Positions 10,470 to 21,823 of a DNA stretch of 64,000 bases are shown here, piece by piece. Source of the DNA: Sinohyriopsis cumingii (Eukaryota > Mollusca > Bivalvia > Unionida > Unionidae); NCBI GenBank assembly GCA_028554795.2, contig CM068838.1:132619768-132683767 (forward strand), in the 5' to 3' direction. Below the pieces are notes generated by a model. The model saw only the letters and a program-made list of their open reading frames with translations. It was not told where the DNA came from and did no database searches. The first letter of the stretch is position 1. Each line of letters opens with the position of its first letter. The translations under genes were made by a program, and so were the position numbers.

Positions 10470-11690
10470 TGCATATATGCATTTAAGGAAACTGTCAGCT
10501 ATTATGTAGAACATGGTAGCCCAGTGTTTGCATGTTTTTTAGACACTAGCAAGGCATTTGATAGGGTCAATCACTGGACACTCTTTAAAAAGTTGATTGA
10601 CATTAAAATACCTGTCTGCTTAGTTCATACTTTAGTTAACTGGTATGGGAAACAGTTGTACTGTGTGCAATGAGGAAGTGTAATATCCAGCGCTTTCCAT
10701 ATAACCAATGGGGTGAGGCAGGGGGGTATTCTGTCCCCTTTGTTATTTAATATATATATAGACGAGTTAAATCGTAAGCTCTGTCAGTGTTACGTGGGGT
10801 TACGTCTGCCACCAAATGTGTTGTTTCTTAACAATTTTAGTTTTGCTGATGATATGTCATTGATAAGTCCTTCTATAACAGTTTTAAGGAAATTATTAAA
10901 GATATATGAACAATGCGCATTTGAGAATGATATAATCTATAATACAAAAAAAATCGGTATGCATGGTCTTTCAGCCAACTTCTTTCAAATTACCATCTCC
11001 TCCCCCTGTACATCTTAATGGCAATGCTCTTACCTATGTCAACAGTTATACATATTTGGGTCATATTTTGAAATCCAATTGGTCGGATAATGAAGATATG
11101 ATGAGACATTACCAGTTTTTGTGTACTCGGACAAACATGCTTGTGCGTAAATTCAAGAATTGTTCATTGAATATCAAAATTAGATTATTCAAATCTTATT
11201 GCTGCACCATGTATTGTGCTCTTCTGTGGACAAACTTTAGTGAATGTATGAAAAGAAAACTAGTTACTGGTTATAATAATAGTCTTTGTTTTCTATTAGG
11301 TCTTCCTAGATGGAACAGTGCCTCCAGCATGTTTGTAAATTATAAAGTATTCAGTTTTGATGAAGTAATGAGAAAGTATGTTTTCTCGATGATGACAAGA
11401 CTATCTAGTAGTAAGAACTGCGTATTAAAATCTCTTTGGAACTATGACATTCATTTAAATTCTCATATTATTAGTAAATGGAACAAATTACTGTTTGTGT
11501 CATTTAATTTTATTCTTAACAATGCATGTCACAGTTAATAGTTGTAGATGTATCTGTATACTTGTAGCTATGGTATATATGTTCTTTTATGTTTACAATG
11601 TTTTAATTTATATCTATATTTTATTTTAGAGGTATGGACTTTGTAGTCTGAAATAAAGAATTCTTCTCTTCTTATCTTATCTTATCTTAA
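10470..11690 (+). pseudogene. LINE remnant with RT catalytic core
   Basis: RT motif A is FLDTSKAFDRVNH (about 10540), motif B is NGVRQGGILSPLLFN (about 10708-10750), and motif C is FADD (about 10845), the usual Y/F-A-D-D catalytic pair. The thumb region continues as YTYLGHILKSNWSD and IKIRLFKSYCC to 11538. Defects: an in-frame TGA at 10671, and a frame change at the eight-A run at 10946-10953. The 3' UTR ends in AATAAA and a (TTATC)n tail (about 11650-11690), typical of non-LTR elements. The 5' end is truncated. Jockey-group superfamily, exact clade uncertain. Confidence 0.88.
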
Positions 11691-12170
11691 ACATCAAAAA
11701 CCTTTTAATCATTTGTTTTTATAAACCACACTGCAGGATTCAGATTAATTTGAAAGCTTTCTTACTTGACAGCTTTCAAATTTTGTACAAGTTATGCCGG
11801 TGTGGCATACAAACAATTTAAATTAACAGCTTCTTGAAAATTGCTCAACAGAAATTGACCACATTTAGCAGGCAGCAGCATCCAAGCTTTGTTGCTTTTC
11901 AAATATATACCATTGATACTGATACAGCTTGAAATATGACTGCCATTACTAAAACTAAAAGAACATCTAAAAGCTTCATCTCAGGATACTACTCAATAAA
12001 ACTACAAAAAGAATTCTGGTACAAAGGCCTTCAACACTGAAACAAATTGTCGTTATTTTCTCTCTAGTGTGGCTGAAAATACAGGTAATAGAAAACCCTT
12101 GAGTCATTTCTTTTCATGATAATAAGCAATTGACAGTTTGGAGGAAAAAAAAGGTTCAACAAAAAGAATT
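11691..12170. repeat. Degenerate ~150 bp tandem array, right part
   Basis: Continues the blocks of 9960-10460 ('caacagaaattgacca', 'aatatgactgccatta', 'actaaaactaaaa'). Confidence 0.5.
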
Positions 12171-12849
12171 ATATATTAACTCAGAATTCTCTGCCAACTT
12201 TTCTTGTACCTGGTTGTGAAGCAGATTTAAACCAGTTGAGCTGGGCCTATTTGGACCCCGTGTTAGTTGGAGATCATAATTGTTTATATTGTTTGTTGCT
12301 TTTCTCCATGATTATATATTATTTATATCTGTATTTTGGAATTGACCAAAATCAATTTAATGGTCTACTTGACTAGCAATATTTTATTTTTTGGCTAATA
12401 TTTCTTTATGATGATATATTAAATATTCAGATCATTATTAATGGAGGTGAACGTGTCTATTTGGATGAGTCTAGGACATTAGTTTTTCACTTGGAAATTC
12501 CTAAAGTTGTTGACTACTTTGAATGTTTTAAAAAGGAAACTGACATAAAACCTAACTCTTTTATTATGTATTAGCATTTTATATCAATTTTTTTTTGTTT
12601 GAAAAGTTACTTATTCTTACTTTAAAATCCAAAGTAAAATCAGTCTTATTGTTGTGTACAGTTTTTAATTTTGGTGGATTTATTTACTGAAGCTGTCCAC
12701 TGGAAATACAAAGTGTTCATCAATACTTCTTGAACTAAATCATTAATTTTGGAATTATAGTGAATTCCGTTGATGAAATTTTGGATTATGTTGTGATACA
12801 TAAAAAGACTGCTAAACATCACCACATTCCAAGCCAGTAGCATATTAGC
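12171..12849. other. No feature clearly seen
   Basis: 'tgtttgttgcttttctccat' at about 12290 recalls the start of the LTR at 17543, so the upstream part of the LTR fragment below may begin near 12261. The rest does not align by eye. A 65-codon minus frame (12646-12843) is not recognised. Confidence 0.3.
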
Positions 12850-13075
12850 ACATTCGAGAATACCGACACATCAACACTTTTCATATTGGAATTTATTTGG
12901 AATACAATTGGAACTCTATACATTTGGGCTTGTGATTGAACCTTTTGGACTATTTGGGATTTAATTCACAATATTTTAAGCTTTTTTTAAAAAAATTTGG
13001 GAAATAAATTATTTGTTCAATTTTACAAAACATATTGGATTTTGCTCTTTTCTGTTACTTAATTTAGTCATAACA
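12850..13075 (+). mobile_element. LTR fragment (family L, subfamily a), 3' part
   Basis: Matches 57884-58110 read on the opposite strand nearly base for base ('acatttgggcttgtgat', 'ggatttaattcacaatat', 'ttacaaaacatattgg') and ends in 'agtcataaca'. It contains a candidate poly(A) signal (aataaatt, about 13001). Termini of the form TGTTA...TAACA are typical of LTRs. Confidence 0.65.
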
Positions 13076-13077
13076 AT

Positions 13078-13217
13078 AGCATGCCAAAGAAATGGGAGTT
13101 AAGTTCCTTTCCCAAGGACATACCAAGGCAGCTGACATTGACTGGCCTGGGTGGGTGTTGAACCCGCAACCTTGTTTTAAGTATGCCACTCTACCAACTG
13201 AGTTTCAGTGGCTTCCT
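13078..13217 (-). mobile_element. SINE-C, tRNA-derived head with conserved central motif
   Basis: On the minus strand an A-box-like 'aactcagttggtagagtgg' is followed by B-box-like 'gcgggttcaacaccc', then 'gtccttgggaaagg' and 'acttaactccc'. The last motifs resemble the central domain shared by several metazoan SINE families (CORE/Nin-type; assignment uncertain). The 3' tail is not evident. Confidence 0.65.
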
Positions 13218-13229
13218 GGAAATCATAAA

Positions 13230-13760
13230 TAGAACAGTGTATATATACCCTGATCTGCTGATATATGGCATTGACTTTGAACTTCTGTATTTTAAACTAT
13301 GGCATAGATATTGATCTGTTGGTAGATTATACAATGGCATATACCATGGTCTACTGATACATTGTGCAGTGGCATAAAAAAAACCTGATATACTTGTACA
13401 TTATACAGTGGCATAGACCATGATATGCTAGACCATTATACAATGGCATAGACCCTGATATACTGGTACATTCATTATACAGTGTCATAGACCATGATAT
13501 ACTAGACCATTATACAATGGCATAGACCCTGATATACTGGTACATTCATTATACAGTGGCATAGACCCTGATATGCTGGTACATTATACAGTGGCATAGA
13601 CCCTGCTATGCTGGTACATTATATAATGGCATAGACCCTGCTATGCTGGTACATTATACAATGGCATAGACCCTGATATACTTGTATATTATATAATAGC
13701 ATAGACCCTGATATACTGGTAAATTATACAGTGACATAGACCATGAGCTGCTGGTACATT
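13230..13760. repeat. Minisatellite, ~35 bp unit, about 14 copies
   Basis: Consensus-like unit 'catagaccctgatatactgg' plus 'tacattatacagtgg'. Some units carry a duplicated 'attc' or lost bases, and early units are the most diverged. Confidence 0.9.
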
Positions 13761-13764
13761 GTGC

Positions 13765-14715
13765 AAAGATGACATGACATAAACATTGGATGAATTGGCC
13801 ATGAGATAAGCACTAAATTAAACAAAGATTTGGCAAAAATAAATAACAGATGTGAGCACAGTGGTATGAAGATAAATGCAGCCAAATCAAAAGCCATGAT
13901 CATAGATAGTCAAGCAAGAGTAAAAGCTGAGAGAAATGATTTCAAAGTAATGATAAAAAGGAATGGATATACAACAGTCTGAAAATGAAAAACTACTTGG
14001 CTTCATGACAGACACTATCTTGTGCTGGAAAATACAAGTTAATAAGGTCACCAAAAAAGTTGACTCACTGCTTTATCTCTTGAACAGAATAAAATCTTAT
14101 CTCCCTCTTGAACAGAATAAAATCTTATCTCCCTCTTGAACAGAATAAAATCTTACCTCCCTCTTGAACAGAATAAAATCTTATCGCCCTCTTGAACAGA
14201 ATAAACTCTTATCTCCCTCAAGAACAGAGAAAGATATTCTACATTGCATATATCATGCCACACAGAATATTATTTCATCGAGAGTAATAGTGGTATGGAA
14301 AATCAGGAAAAATTACAGAAATTTCAAAAAAGAGCAGCTAGAGTTTGAGGCTGATTTAGATACACTATCTTCCTAAGACCCTAATGTGGCCTCCATTTCT
14401 GCAGAGAACTCAGTTTCAAAAGGATTTACTAGTCTATATATCCTTACCTGGATTGGCTCATGATTATCTTAAATATAACTTTAAATTGGTAGAAAATGTA
14501 CATACATGTATATATGAACTAAGATTCATTTTGAACTACAAGTTATATTTACCTAAACCAAATTCAGAGATTTATAAAAAGAGTTGCTTTTTCAGGAGCC
14601 AAATTATGGAATTCCATACCACCCTATATAAAGTCAGCTGACTCGTGCCAGGCTTTTAAAAAGCTTCTTAGTCAACATCTTCAGAAACAACCATTTGTAT
14701 GATTTTGTTAATTCA
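13765..14715 (+). pseudogene. LINE remnant: RT end and C-terminal region
   Basis: Begins at a degraded A-D-D-M-T block (about 13768). It continues HSGMKINAAKSKAMIIDSQA (about 13855), the RIKSYLPLE-type segment (14079, expanded into a minisatellite), and fragments equivalent to QKFQKRAARV and DADLDTLSS (14320-14370). GLAHDYLKYNF (about 14450), PKPNSEIYKKS (about 14555) and LWNSIPP-like residues (about 14605) follow. Multiple frameshifts. The layout is that of CR1/L2-like LINE ORF2 C-termini. Confidence 0.8.
14079..14230. repeat. 28 bp minisatellite that grew inside the LINE
   Basis: Unit 'cttgaacagaataaaatctt' plus 'atctccct', starting at 14079, 14107, 14135, 14163 and 14191, with a partial sixth. 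The unit is LINE coding sequence. Other LINE blocks of this window have a single copy. Confidence 0.85.
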
Positions 14716-15045
14716 GTACTACTTTTTACAACATTGTTTTCATCTACTCACCTTTGATGTTTTACACATGTTCCTTAATACTATTTTTTATGAATCCTGT
14801 ATGTACTCATCCTTAAAGCCTGGTGCATCTTTTATGATTGCAGTAGATCAGTTGTCTAGTTTTTGATAGCTCTCTAAATACACCTCATCTTGTAAAATTT
14901 GTACAGATGTCATTGTAGAAGGCCTCATGGACTAAGAAATTTGATTTCATATCATCCAGGTATTCTTACTATTTTTACATATTCTAGAACAAACTTGAAA
15001 TCACAAACAGCATAGACTCAGATCTGCTATAATGTAATGTGCTGA
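14716..15045. other. Probable LINE 3' flank, otherwise featureless
   Basis: AT-rich sequence after the LINE ORF. It may include the LINE 3' UTR, but no tail repeat is visible. Confidence 0.35.
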
Positions 15046-15049
15046 CAGG

Positions 15050-16435
15050 TCATGGTCTACACAGTTCAATAGAGATGATAATGGTAACAGTACCAATGCC
15101 TCAACAAATCCATGTCCATCCTGGTTACATTAGAATATACATCATAGAATATCAGATCCAGATTCATGCAGGTTACATTGGGATGTACAATAAATCCATG
15201 TCCATGCTGGTTACATTGGGGCATATGTCATAGAATTTCAGATCCAGATCCATGCAGGTTAAAATGGGATATACATTAAATCCAGGTCCATGCTGGTTAC
15301 ATTGGGGCATATGTCATAGAATTTCAGATCCAGATTCAGACAGGTTAAACAGGCATACAATAGATCCAAGTCCAACTTTGTTACATTGGGGTATAAAATA
15401 AATCCATGTCCATGCTGGTTACATTGGGGCATACAATAGATCCAGATCCAACCTGGTTACATTGGGGCATACGTCATAGAATGGCATATCCAGATTCATG
15501 CTGGTTACATTGGGGCATACACTAGATCCATATCCAACCTGGTTACATTGGAGCATACATCATAGAATGGCAGATCCAGATTCATGCAGGTTACATTGGG
15601 GCATACAATAGATCCAGATCTAACCTGGTTACATTGGGGCATATGTCATAGAATGGCAGATCTAGATCCATGCAGGTTAAAAGGGTATATACAATAAATC
15701 CATGTCCATGCTGGTTAAATTGGGGCATACAATAGATCCAGATCCAACCTGGTTAAATTGTGGCATACATCATAGAATGGCATATCCAGATTCATGCAGG
15801 TTACATTAGGGCATTCAATAGATCCAGATCCAACCTGGTTACATTGGGGCAAACATCTTAGAATAGCAGATCCGGATTCATGCACATTACATTTGGATAT
15901 ACAATAGATCCAGGTCCATGCTGGTTACACTGGGGCATATTATCATACAATAGATTCAATTCCATGCTGGTTACATTGGGGGCATACAATCGATCCAGAT
16001 CTATCCTGGTTGTATTGGGTGCATAAAACAGATCCAGGTCCATCCTGGTTTCATTGGGGTCATACAGTAAATCCAGGTCCATCCTGATTAAATTGGGGGC
16101 ATACAATAAATCAAGGTCTGTGCTGGTTACATTGTGGCATACATCATACAATAAATCAAGGTCCATGCTGGTTACAATGGAACATACAGGGTTCGTACTG
16201 GTTATAATACATTGGGGCATACAATTGATCCAGGTCCAAACTTGTTACATTGGGGTATAAAATAAATCCATGTCCATGCTGGTTACATTGTGGCATACAT
16301 CATACAATAAATCAAGGTCCATGTTGGTTACAATGGAACATACAGGGTTCATACTGGTTATAATACATTGGGGCATACAATTGATCCAGGTTCATGCTGG
16401 TTACATTGGGGCATACAATAGATCCAGTGTTAGAT
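15050..16435. repeat. Minisatellite, ~38 bp unit with longer variants, ~33 copies
   Basis: Units contain 'atgctggttacattggggca' and 'tacaatagatccagg'. A longer variant adds 'catcatagaatggca'. It encodes DLDLLYDPN-like minus-strand repeats (15858-16220) only because of periodicity. Several units share private variants ('gggttcgtactggttat'), which indicates local duplication of multi-unit blocks (16180-16260 and 16335-16400). Confidence 0.9.
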
Positions 16436-16560
16436 AATACATTAAAACTTATCCATTGACAAGATTACAAAAAGAAACATCATGAAATTATGAAATAAAA
16501 AACATGCTGACAATAATTAAAGAAGCAAACATTATTATGTCTTTTAGTTTGTTCATGTAG

Positions 16561-17175
16561 TCAAAATAGGTGAGTTTTAAGAGCACATTTGAATGAGATC
16601 ACAGTGTCCTTGTGTCTAAGATCTACATGCAATTCATTCCATGTAGCAGGGCCTTGGTGTGTAAACAAATGTTTTCCATATGACTTCATGTTAACAGTAG
16701 AAACAATGAGAATGTACATGACAGAAGAGCACAAGTTTCTCAATGGGGAGTACACATGAGTGAGTTCATGTAGGTGTACTGAACTGGAGCCAGTCATTGA
16801 AATGTAACATAGTGAACAGAGTTTGCAGGCCCGGCTCTAGGGCAAGGCAAATGAGGCAACCGCCTTGGGCCCCATATGCTTCCTTGGGCCCCGCATGCTG
16901 CCTTGGGCCCTGCATGGTGCCTTGGGCCCCACATGCTGCCTTGGGCCCTGCATGCTGCCTTAGGCCCCACGCATCTGATGCGTTTCAGTTCCACATATGC
17001 AGCCTCACACATGTTCATTATATCCTGGTGTAATGAGAGCATACTGTTGAGAGTGACACCTAGGTTTCATACTGACTGCGTACATTTAATGTTGACATTG
17101 CTGATACTTATAGTTTTAGGTGAAGGATGTGAATGAGAAAATCATTGCATGGTGATCAGGATGGCTTCAGTTTTA
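16561..17175 (-). pseudogene. LINE remnant, RT C-terminal half, minus strand
   Basis: Minus-strand reading gives DDKTEAIL and NLGVTLNSMLSLHQDIMNMC (17000-17170). Past a GC-rich insertion it gives LHELTHVYSPLRNLCSS and LFTHQGPATWNELHVDLRHK (16561-16800). The same protein region occurs at 25740-26880. About 60-80 codons expected between the two halves are missing and the GC-rich block sits there. No intact frame remains. Confidence 0.8.
16828..16975. mobile_element. GC-rich insertion: hAT-like terminus plus 23-24 bp minisatellite
   Basis: Starts 'caggcccggctctagggc', resembling the 'CAGGGCCGGCTCTAGG' terminus of some hAT DNA transposons. It then runs into about five copies of 'atgctgccttgggcccc'. 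GC content is far above the surroundings. No second terminus is clear. Confidence 0.5.
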
Positions 17176-17542
17176 TCATCATTCATCTGCAGCCTGTTAC
17201 ATGATCTTCAACCAACACTATCAAAAATATATAAATATAAGTAAACTTAACACAAACAAAGCCTCTTTTGAACACAAACAAAGCCTCTTTTGATATGCTC
17301 TGGATATAGCCTAGGCCTCCAAATTCTAAACTTAAATCAATTGCAGTATTTGAAAATTAAGTACAAAATGCTGTTGGTGTACTTGATAATGAAACAATAA
17401 TAAGTGGCTACTTTGATATGGACTTCCCCAAAAGACCCTCCTTAAAAGTGGCTGGACTGTTTCCAGACTAGCGATTTCAATTAGGTCATAGACAGCCCAG
17501 CTAGAGTCATGAAAGATAGTTCAGCATTAATTGGCAATATAT
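17176..17542. other. No gene; one 23 bp tandem duplication
   Basis: 'aacacaaacaaagcctcttt' is duplicated at about 17250-17292. Otherwise unremarkable. Confidence 0.45.
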
Positions 17543-18146
17543 TGTTATTTATATTTCGTTTATGTTGTTTGCTTAACTTTTGTCCATGATTGTAGGTTGT
17601 AAACAGAATGTTTACACGGCATTCGAGTTCAAAGTTGGTCTTGCTCCCAATTAGGCTAGGTTCTTCCCTTGGAATACTTCATGATTTATGACATAGGTCA
17701 AGTGAAAATGTGTATAAATAGGGATGTGATAAATAATTCATTCCTGTTCTGTATCAGTCAGTGGAAATCAAAATGTCATCACAGTAAGCAGTTGTGATGT
17801 TGAAATCAAATAGTATTCAAGAGAAATTATAAACTTAAAATATTCATGGGAATTACTAAAGTTCTCAGTGACTTTTAGATTAATAGATTACTTTGGATTT
17901 TGTGAACAAAGACATTCTGGATTGCATCATTGTGTTATATCAGGATAGTCATGACTACTGGAATTCATTCGGAACATTCTTAATTTTGGTCTTGTGATTA
18001 GGATTATTGCAATTTAATTCACAATATTGTAAGTATCTGTTGAATTTTCACTTTTTATTGTTGAGAAATAAATTGTTTGTTGAACTTACTTAAATTGTCA
18101 GTTTCAGTTCATTATATTACCTATTTTAAGACCTAGAGTCATAACA
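17543..18146 (+). mobile_element. Solo-LTR candidate (family L, subfamily b), 604 bp
   Basis: Starts TGTTAT and ends ATAACA, the inverted TG...CA termini expected of an LTR. TATAAATA at 17713-17720 is followed by a candidate initiator 'tatcagtcag' (about 17751), and AATAAA lies at 18067-18072: the U3-R-U5 signals in correct order. The 3' part matches 59040-59314 and the 5' part matches 57732-57883. The flanking duplication may be 'atata', but the AT context makes it ambiguous. No internal retroviral-type coding sequence adjoins it. Confidence 0.62.
17713..17720 (+). promoter_or_regulatory. TATA box of the LTR
   Basis: TATAAATA followed by ggg, about 35 bp upstream of a TCAGTC initiator-like site. 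It belongs to the LTR rather than to a host gene. Confidence 0.5.
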
Positions 18147-18364
18147 ATATACACAGGTAAACTCAAAAATATAAGTGAAATTTGACTACCTGTATTTGCA
18201 AAAAGTGACCACTGTCCTGCATTTCTCACAAGAAACATGTCTAAATGTACAATTAACAAATATTGTGAAATAAATTGAAGAAATTTTCTCAATTTTCCTG
18301 AAGAAAACTTATGCAATATGTGCATTTGATGATACTGTAGATGTCATTACTGCATCATGCAGCT

Positions 18365-19110
18365 ACAAACTTTTCATCTGTGTATTAGATAATCATACTC
18401 CTGGTAAAACCAAGCATATTAAACTTGAGCTTCAACCTAAATAGATGGTGGGGGGGGCCTGAGTGGCCAAGTTGTCTAAAGCACTCACCATTACGGATCA
18501 TTGCCATCTCACCTTTGGCTGCGTTGGTTTGAGTCTCAGGCTCGGCCAATGTGGGTACGTGAGAAAGCTTGCCAGTAGCTTCTTGTGGGTCAGTGGTTCT
18601 TTCTAGGGTTTTCCCAGGTTCTTCCTCCACCATTTATACTGGCCGCCATGTATAGCCTATCTTGTGCTGAATAATGGCATTAAATCCTGTAACAACAACA
18701 ACCTAAATGGATAGCCAAAGAGATTAAAGAAGCAAGATACAAAGAGATACGTTTTATTGATTCAAGGAGTGGGAAACATATTAAGAATGGTCAAACATAG
18801 CATGCAGCTTGATATTTAAAGATACATACAGAATATTCTATTCAGGCTTTTTGGGAGTGCTTCTAATACTAATATATTATGGCAACCTTAAAAATTTGTT
18901 TCATCCCTGAAAAATCTTTTGCCTATCCAATTAGACTACAACAGAGACTCCACTACAAGTGTATATGAAATACCGTAGTAGTCATCTAAAACCATTACTT
19001 TATGAATATAACAAACTTTTGTCAGTGAGACTATTGATCCCATGAAGCTTCTCAATTATGTATATGCAAAAGTTCCAGCTGATCCTTTATTTGAATTTTC
19101 TGTAGTTAAT
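18365..19110 (+). pseudogene. LINE remnant, linker between endonuclease and RT
   Basis: Reading before the SINE gives NHTPGKTKHIKLELQPK; after it PKWIAKEIKEARYKEIRFID. Such an H-x-P...K...PKW segment lies between the endonuclease and RT domains of many LINE ORF2 proteins. A TAG replaces the Trp codon in the left copy of the duplicated site. Downstream, frames are too broken to follow beyond about 18840, and the 3' limit is a guess. Confidence 0.6.
18450..18698 (+). mobile_element. SINE-A copy inserted in a LINE, with target duplication
   Basis: Flanked by 'caacctaaatagat' (18433-18446) and 'caacctaaatggat' (18699-18712), a 14 bp target-site duplication with one difference. Full-length head ('gagtggccaag') and (AAC)n tail. 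Confidence 0.9.
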
Positions 19111-19469
19111 ATAACATACTGTTTTTTTTTCTTCAGTTCACTACTCATTTGCACCTGCCCCTCCCACCCACCCCATCCAAAATTTTAGGTATAATCTTGT
19201 AATTTATGCAAATGTGTTCTCTTTGTATGATTCATGTAATCCAAAAATTACATTCAGATGAACATCACATGCTTTGCTAATGAACATTTTTCAAATTATT
19301 TCAGAGTCTGTTTTTCTTATTTTTCAAAGTCTATATAAAATGAGAACTTGTTCAGCAGAGATGAAGCAAATATTTAGTATAAAGAAGGGGCATCATTTGC
19401 TGAAAATTATTGTAGAAAGAAACAAGAATTCTGCACACAAAAAAACCCATTTCCAAATGCTTCCTAAAA

Positions 19470-19865
19470 CCATTAGCCTTTTGCAGCACATGGCAAAGCC
19501 CATGGTTGTTAGCCTTGATCAGCACATGGTAAAACCTAAAGCCATTAGCCTTGAGCAAAACATGGCTAAGCCTAAAACTATGAGCCTTGGGCAGCACATG
19601 GCAAAGCCCATGGTTATTAGCCTAAATTGGCAAAGCCTAAAAGAGACTTGGGCAGCATGTGGCAAAGTCTAAAGCTATTAGCCTTGAGCTGCACATGGCA
19701 AAACCTAAATCTATTAACCTTGGGCAATATATGGAAAAGCCAAAAGTTGTTAGCTTTGAGCAGTGTATGGCAAAACGTAGAGCTAATAGCCTTAATCAGA
19801 ACATGGCAAAGCCAAAAGTTATTAGCTTTGGGCCATAGAGCTTTTAGCCTTGGGTAGCCATGGAA
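19470..19865. repeat. Minisatellite, 36 bp unit, about 11 copies
   Basis: Unit 'agccttgagcagcacatggc' plus 'aaagcctaaagctatt'. Because 36 is divisible by three, a plus-strand frame (19274-19672) shows the 12-residue repeat SLGQHMAKPMVI. No start context, splice sites or conservation support a gene. Confidence 0.88.
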
Positions 19866-20490
19866 AAACCTTGTTTGTTGAAGGTTGATGCTCTGAGCAC
19901 TTTAATATTATCTGGTACAATACAACTAGCTACAGTATGAAGACCAGTGTCCACAATATTTGTATTTTCTCACTTACATATTCTAGATTTGATAATGCAG
20001 TATAATTGAACTGCATTACCAAAAGAAATTACTTTAAGAAAATCTGTACTTCTGGGCTGCAAATAGCTTGTTTCCAACCATTTGCTCCAGAAACGACAAT
20101 TTGAAATGATCACAACACAATAATTACAAACCAATTTGAATTTCAAATTGAGCAAAATGTGTGTAAATTCAATTTCTGTTAACAGCATTGATCCCAGGTC
20201 ACTAAAGCCAGCTGATGTATGTACTCTACAGCCACCAATCTCTCTTATACTAGGCAGAATGCCTTGTGCAGAAAATCAGGAAAGGAATGTTTGATTTGTG
20301 AGAGATCAAGAGTAGAATACAGATGAAACATTTGATTGTTCAGTTTAAAGATTTTCTTGAATGTATAAAGCTTTTAAAATCTATGAATTTGATTGGATCA
20401 ATTTTTTTCACATAAAGTCAAAATTGTTTTGCTAAATATTAAGTTTTGGTGCTGCTTCTTCACATGGAATAAAGTCATATATATCTTTCT
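19866..20490. other. No gene seen
   Basis: AT-rich unique-looking sequence. A 72-codon minus frame (19970-20188) is unremarkable. Confidence 0.4.
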
Positions 20491-20515
20491 GTGTGTGTGT
20501 GTATGTATGTATGTA

Positions 20516-20610
<95 letters not shown>
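20491..20610. repeat. Compound microsatellite (GT)n(ATGT)n(AT)n(AG)n
   Basis: About 120 bp of adjoining simple repeats; all reading frames across it are low-complexity. Confidence 0.95.
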
Positions 20611-20613
<3 letters not shown>

Positions 20614-20699
20614 TCATCTCACACATGTTATATAATAATAATGGAGGGAGAGGGAAACAATTTTTTTGGGATAGATTCAGATATTAAGATTTAATTGTC

Positions 20700-21260
20700 C
20701 CTTTTTTTCACAAACTAACTTTCCATATGCTCTAATTTTTGTATAGACCAACTTTTCATCCTTCTTTAGCTTTTGTATCCTCTAGCTTTTATACACATTA
20801 ATTTTTCACACACTCACATTTTCATAAACTGTAACTTTTCATATCCTCTAGCACTGCTCCGGTGGCCAAGTGGTTAGAGCATCCACCTCGGATGCGAGAG
20901 GTTGTGGGTTAGAATTCCGGCTGAGTCATACCAAAGACTTATAAAAATGGTACGAACAGCGTTAAGAGGTTAATGTTAGGAATGGTCTGCCTGGTGTCAG
21001 GATAATGTGACTGGGTGGGACATCATGCTACAATGACATGATGCCCCTGTGCTAGAGATAAACTGCCACACTGCAGACATTGTAGCAATATGACTGAAAA
21101 ATTGATGAAGCTACATTAAAAATCCATATAACACACACACACTAGCTTTTATATGCCCTAACTTTTCATATGTTCACATTTTTCATACTCTAATTTTACT
21201 AAATTTACATATGCACAGATATTTACAAACACAATTTTTTATGCACTCATATTTTTCATA
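20700..21260. repeat. Degenerate short-unit array, split by SINE-B
   Basis: Loose units of about 26 bp such as 'aacttttcatatcctctagc' and 'ttttatacacattaa' occur on both sides of the SINE at 20852-21145. Confidence 0.6.
20852..21145 (+). mobile_element. SINE-B copy, full length
   Basis: The head has A-box-like 'tggccaagtggttagagc' and B-box-like 'gtgggttagaattccggc'. The body contains 'gagtcataccaaagact' and 'tgtcaggataatgtgac', and the end is 'attaaaaatccatat' followed by (AC)n. It is an independent family from SINE-A. Confidence 0.85.
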
Positions 21261-21561
21261 TATTATAGTTTTTCAATAACCATTAATCCAAAAAGGTTGC
21301 TGTGATTTTTGTCCTAAAATCTCTGGTACAAAAAAATGTACTTTTTTAATTTAAATTTGGAAAATTTTAGATATATATTTGAAAATGATCATTAATTTTT
21401 TACATATAATTATTGGTGCAGCAGAAAAAATAATTAAAGATGTACAAAAGATGACAGATTCTATAATGTAACTGATTAACAATGATATGGATTGCTGATG
21501 AATTAATGACTATCTTGCAATCTTCACTTTGCATTTTTGGTTCATTTATATATTACCAGGT
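21261..21561. other. No feature seen
   Basis: Very AT-rich, no repeats or exon signals recognised. Confidence 0.4.
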
Positions 21562-21575
21562 ACCAGACATTGTTG

Positions 21576-21823
21576 GGGGGCCAGGAGTGGCCGAGTGGTC
21601 TAAAGCGCTCACCGTTACGGATCACTGCCATCTCACCTCTGTCTGCGTGGGTTTGAGTCTTGGATTCAGCAATGTGGGTATGTGAGAAAGCTTGCCAGTA
21701 GCTTCTTATGGGTCGGTGGTTCTTTCCGGGGATTTCCCGGTTTCTTCCTCCACCATTAATACTGGCCACCATGTATAGCCTATCGTGTGCTGAAAAATGG
21801 CGTTAAACCCTACAACAACAACA
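21576..21823 (+). mobile_element. SINE-A copy with perfect 14 bp target duplication
   Basis: 'accagacattgttg' occurs at 21562-21575 and 21824-21837. Full-length head 'gagtggccgagtggtctaaa', intact B-box-like 'gggtttgagtc' and (AAC)n tail. With its perfect duplication it is probably the youngest SINE-A copy here. Confidence 0.93.

Noticed and set aside
16794..17136. Pro/Ala/Gly-rich ORFs on both strands
   Set aside because: Produced by the GC-rich minisatellite inserted in a LINE.
19274..19672. 132-codon ORF with SLGQHMAKPM repeats
   Set aside because: It follows the 36 bp minisatellite, which stays in frame because 36 is a multiple of three; later units lose the frame.
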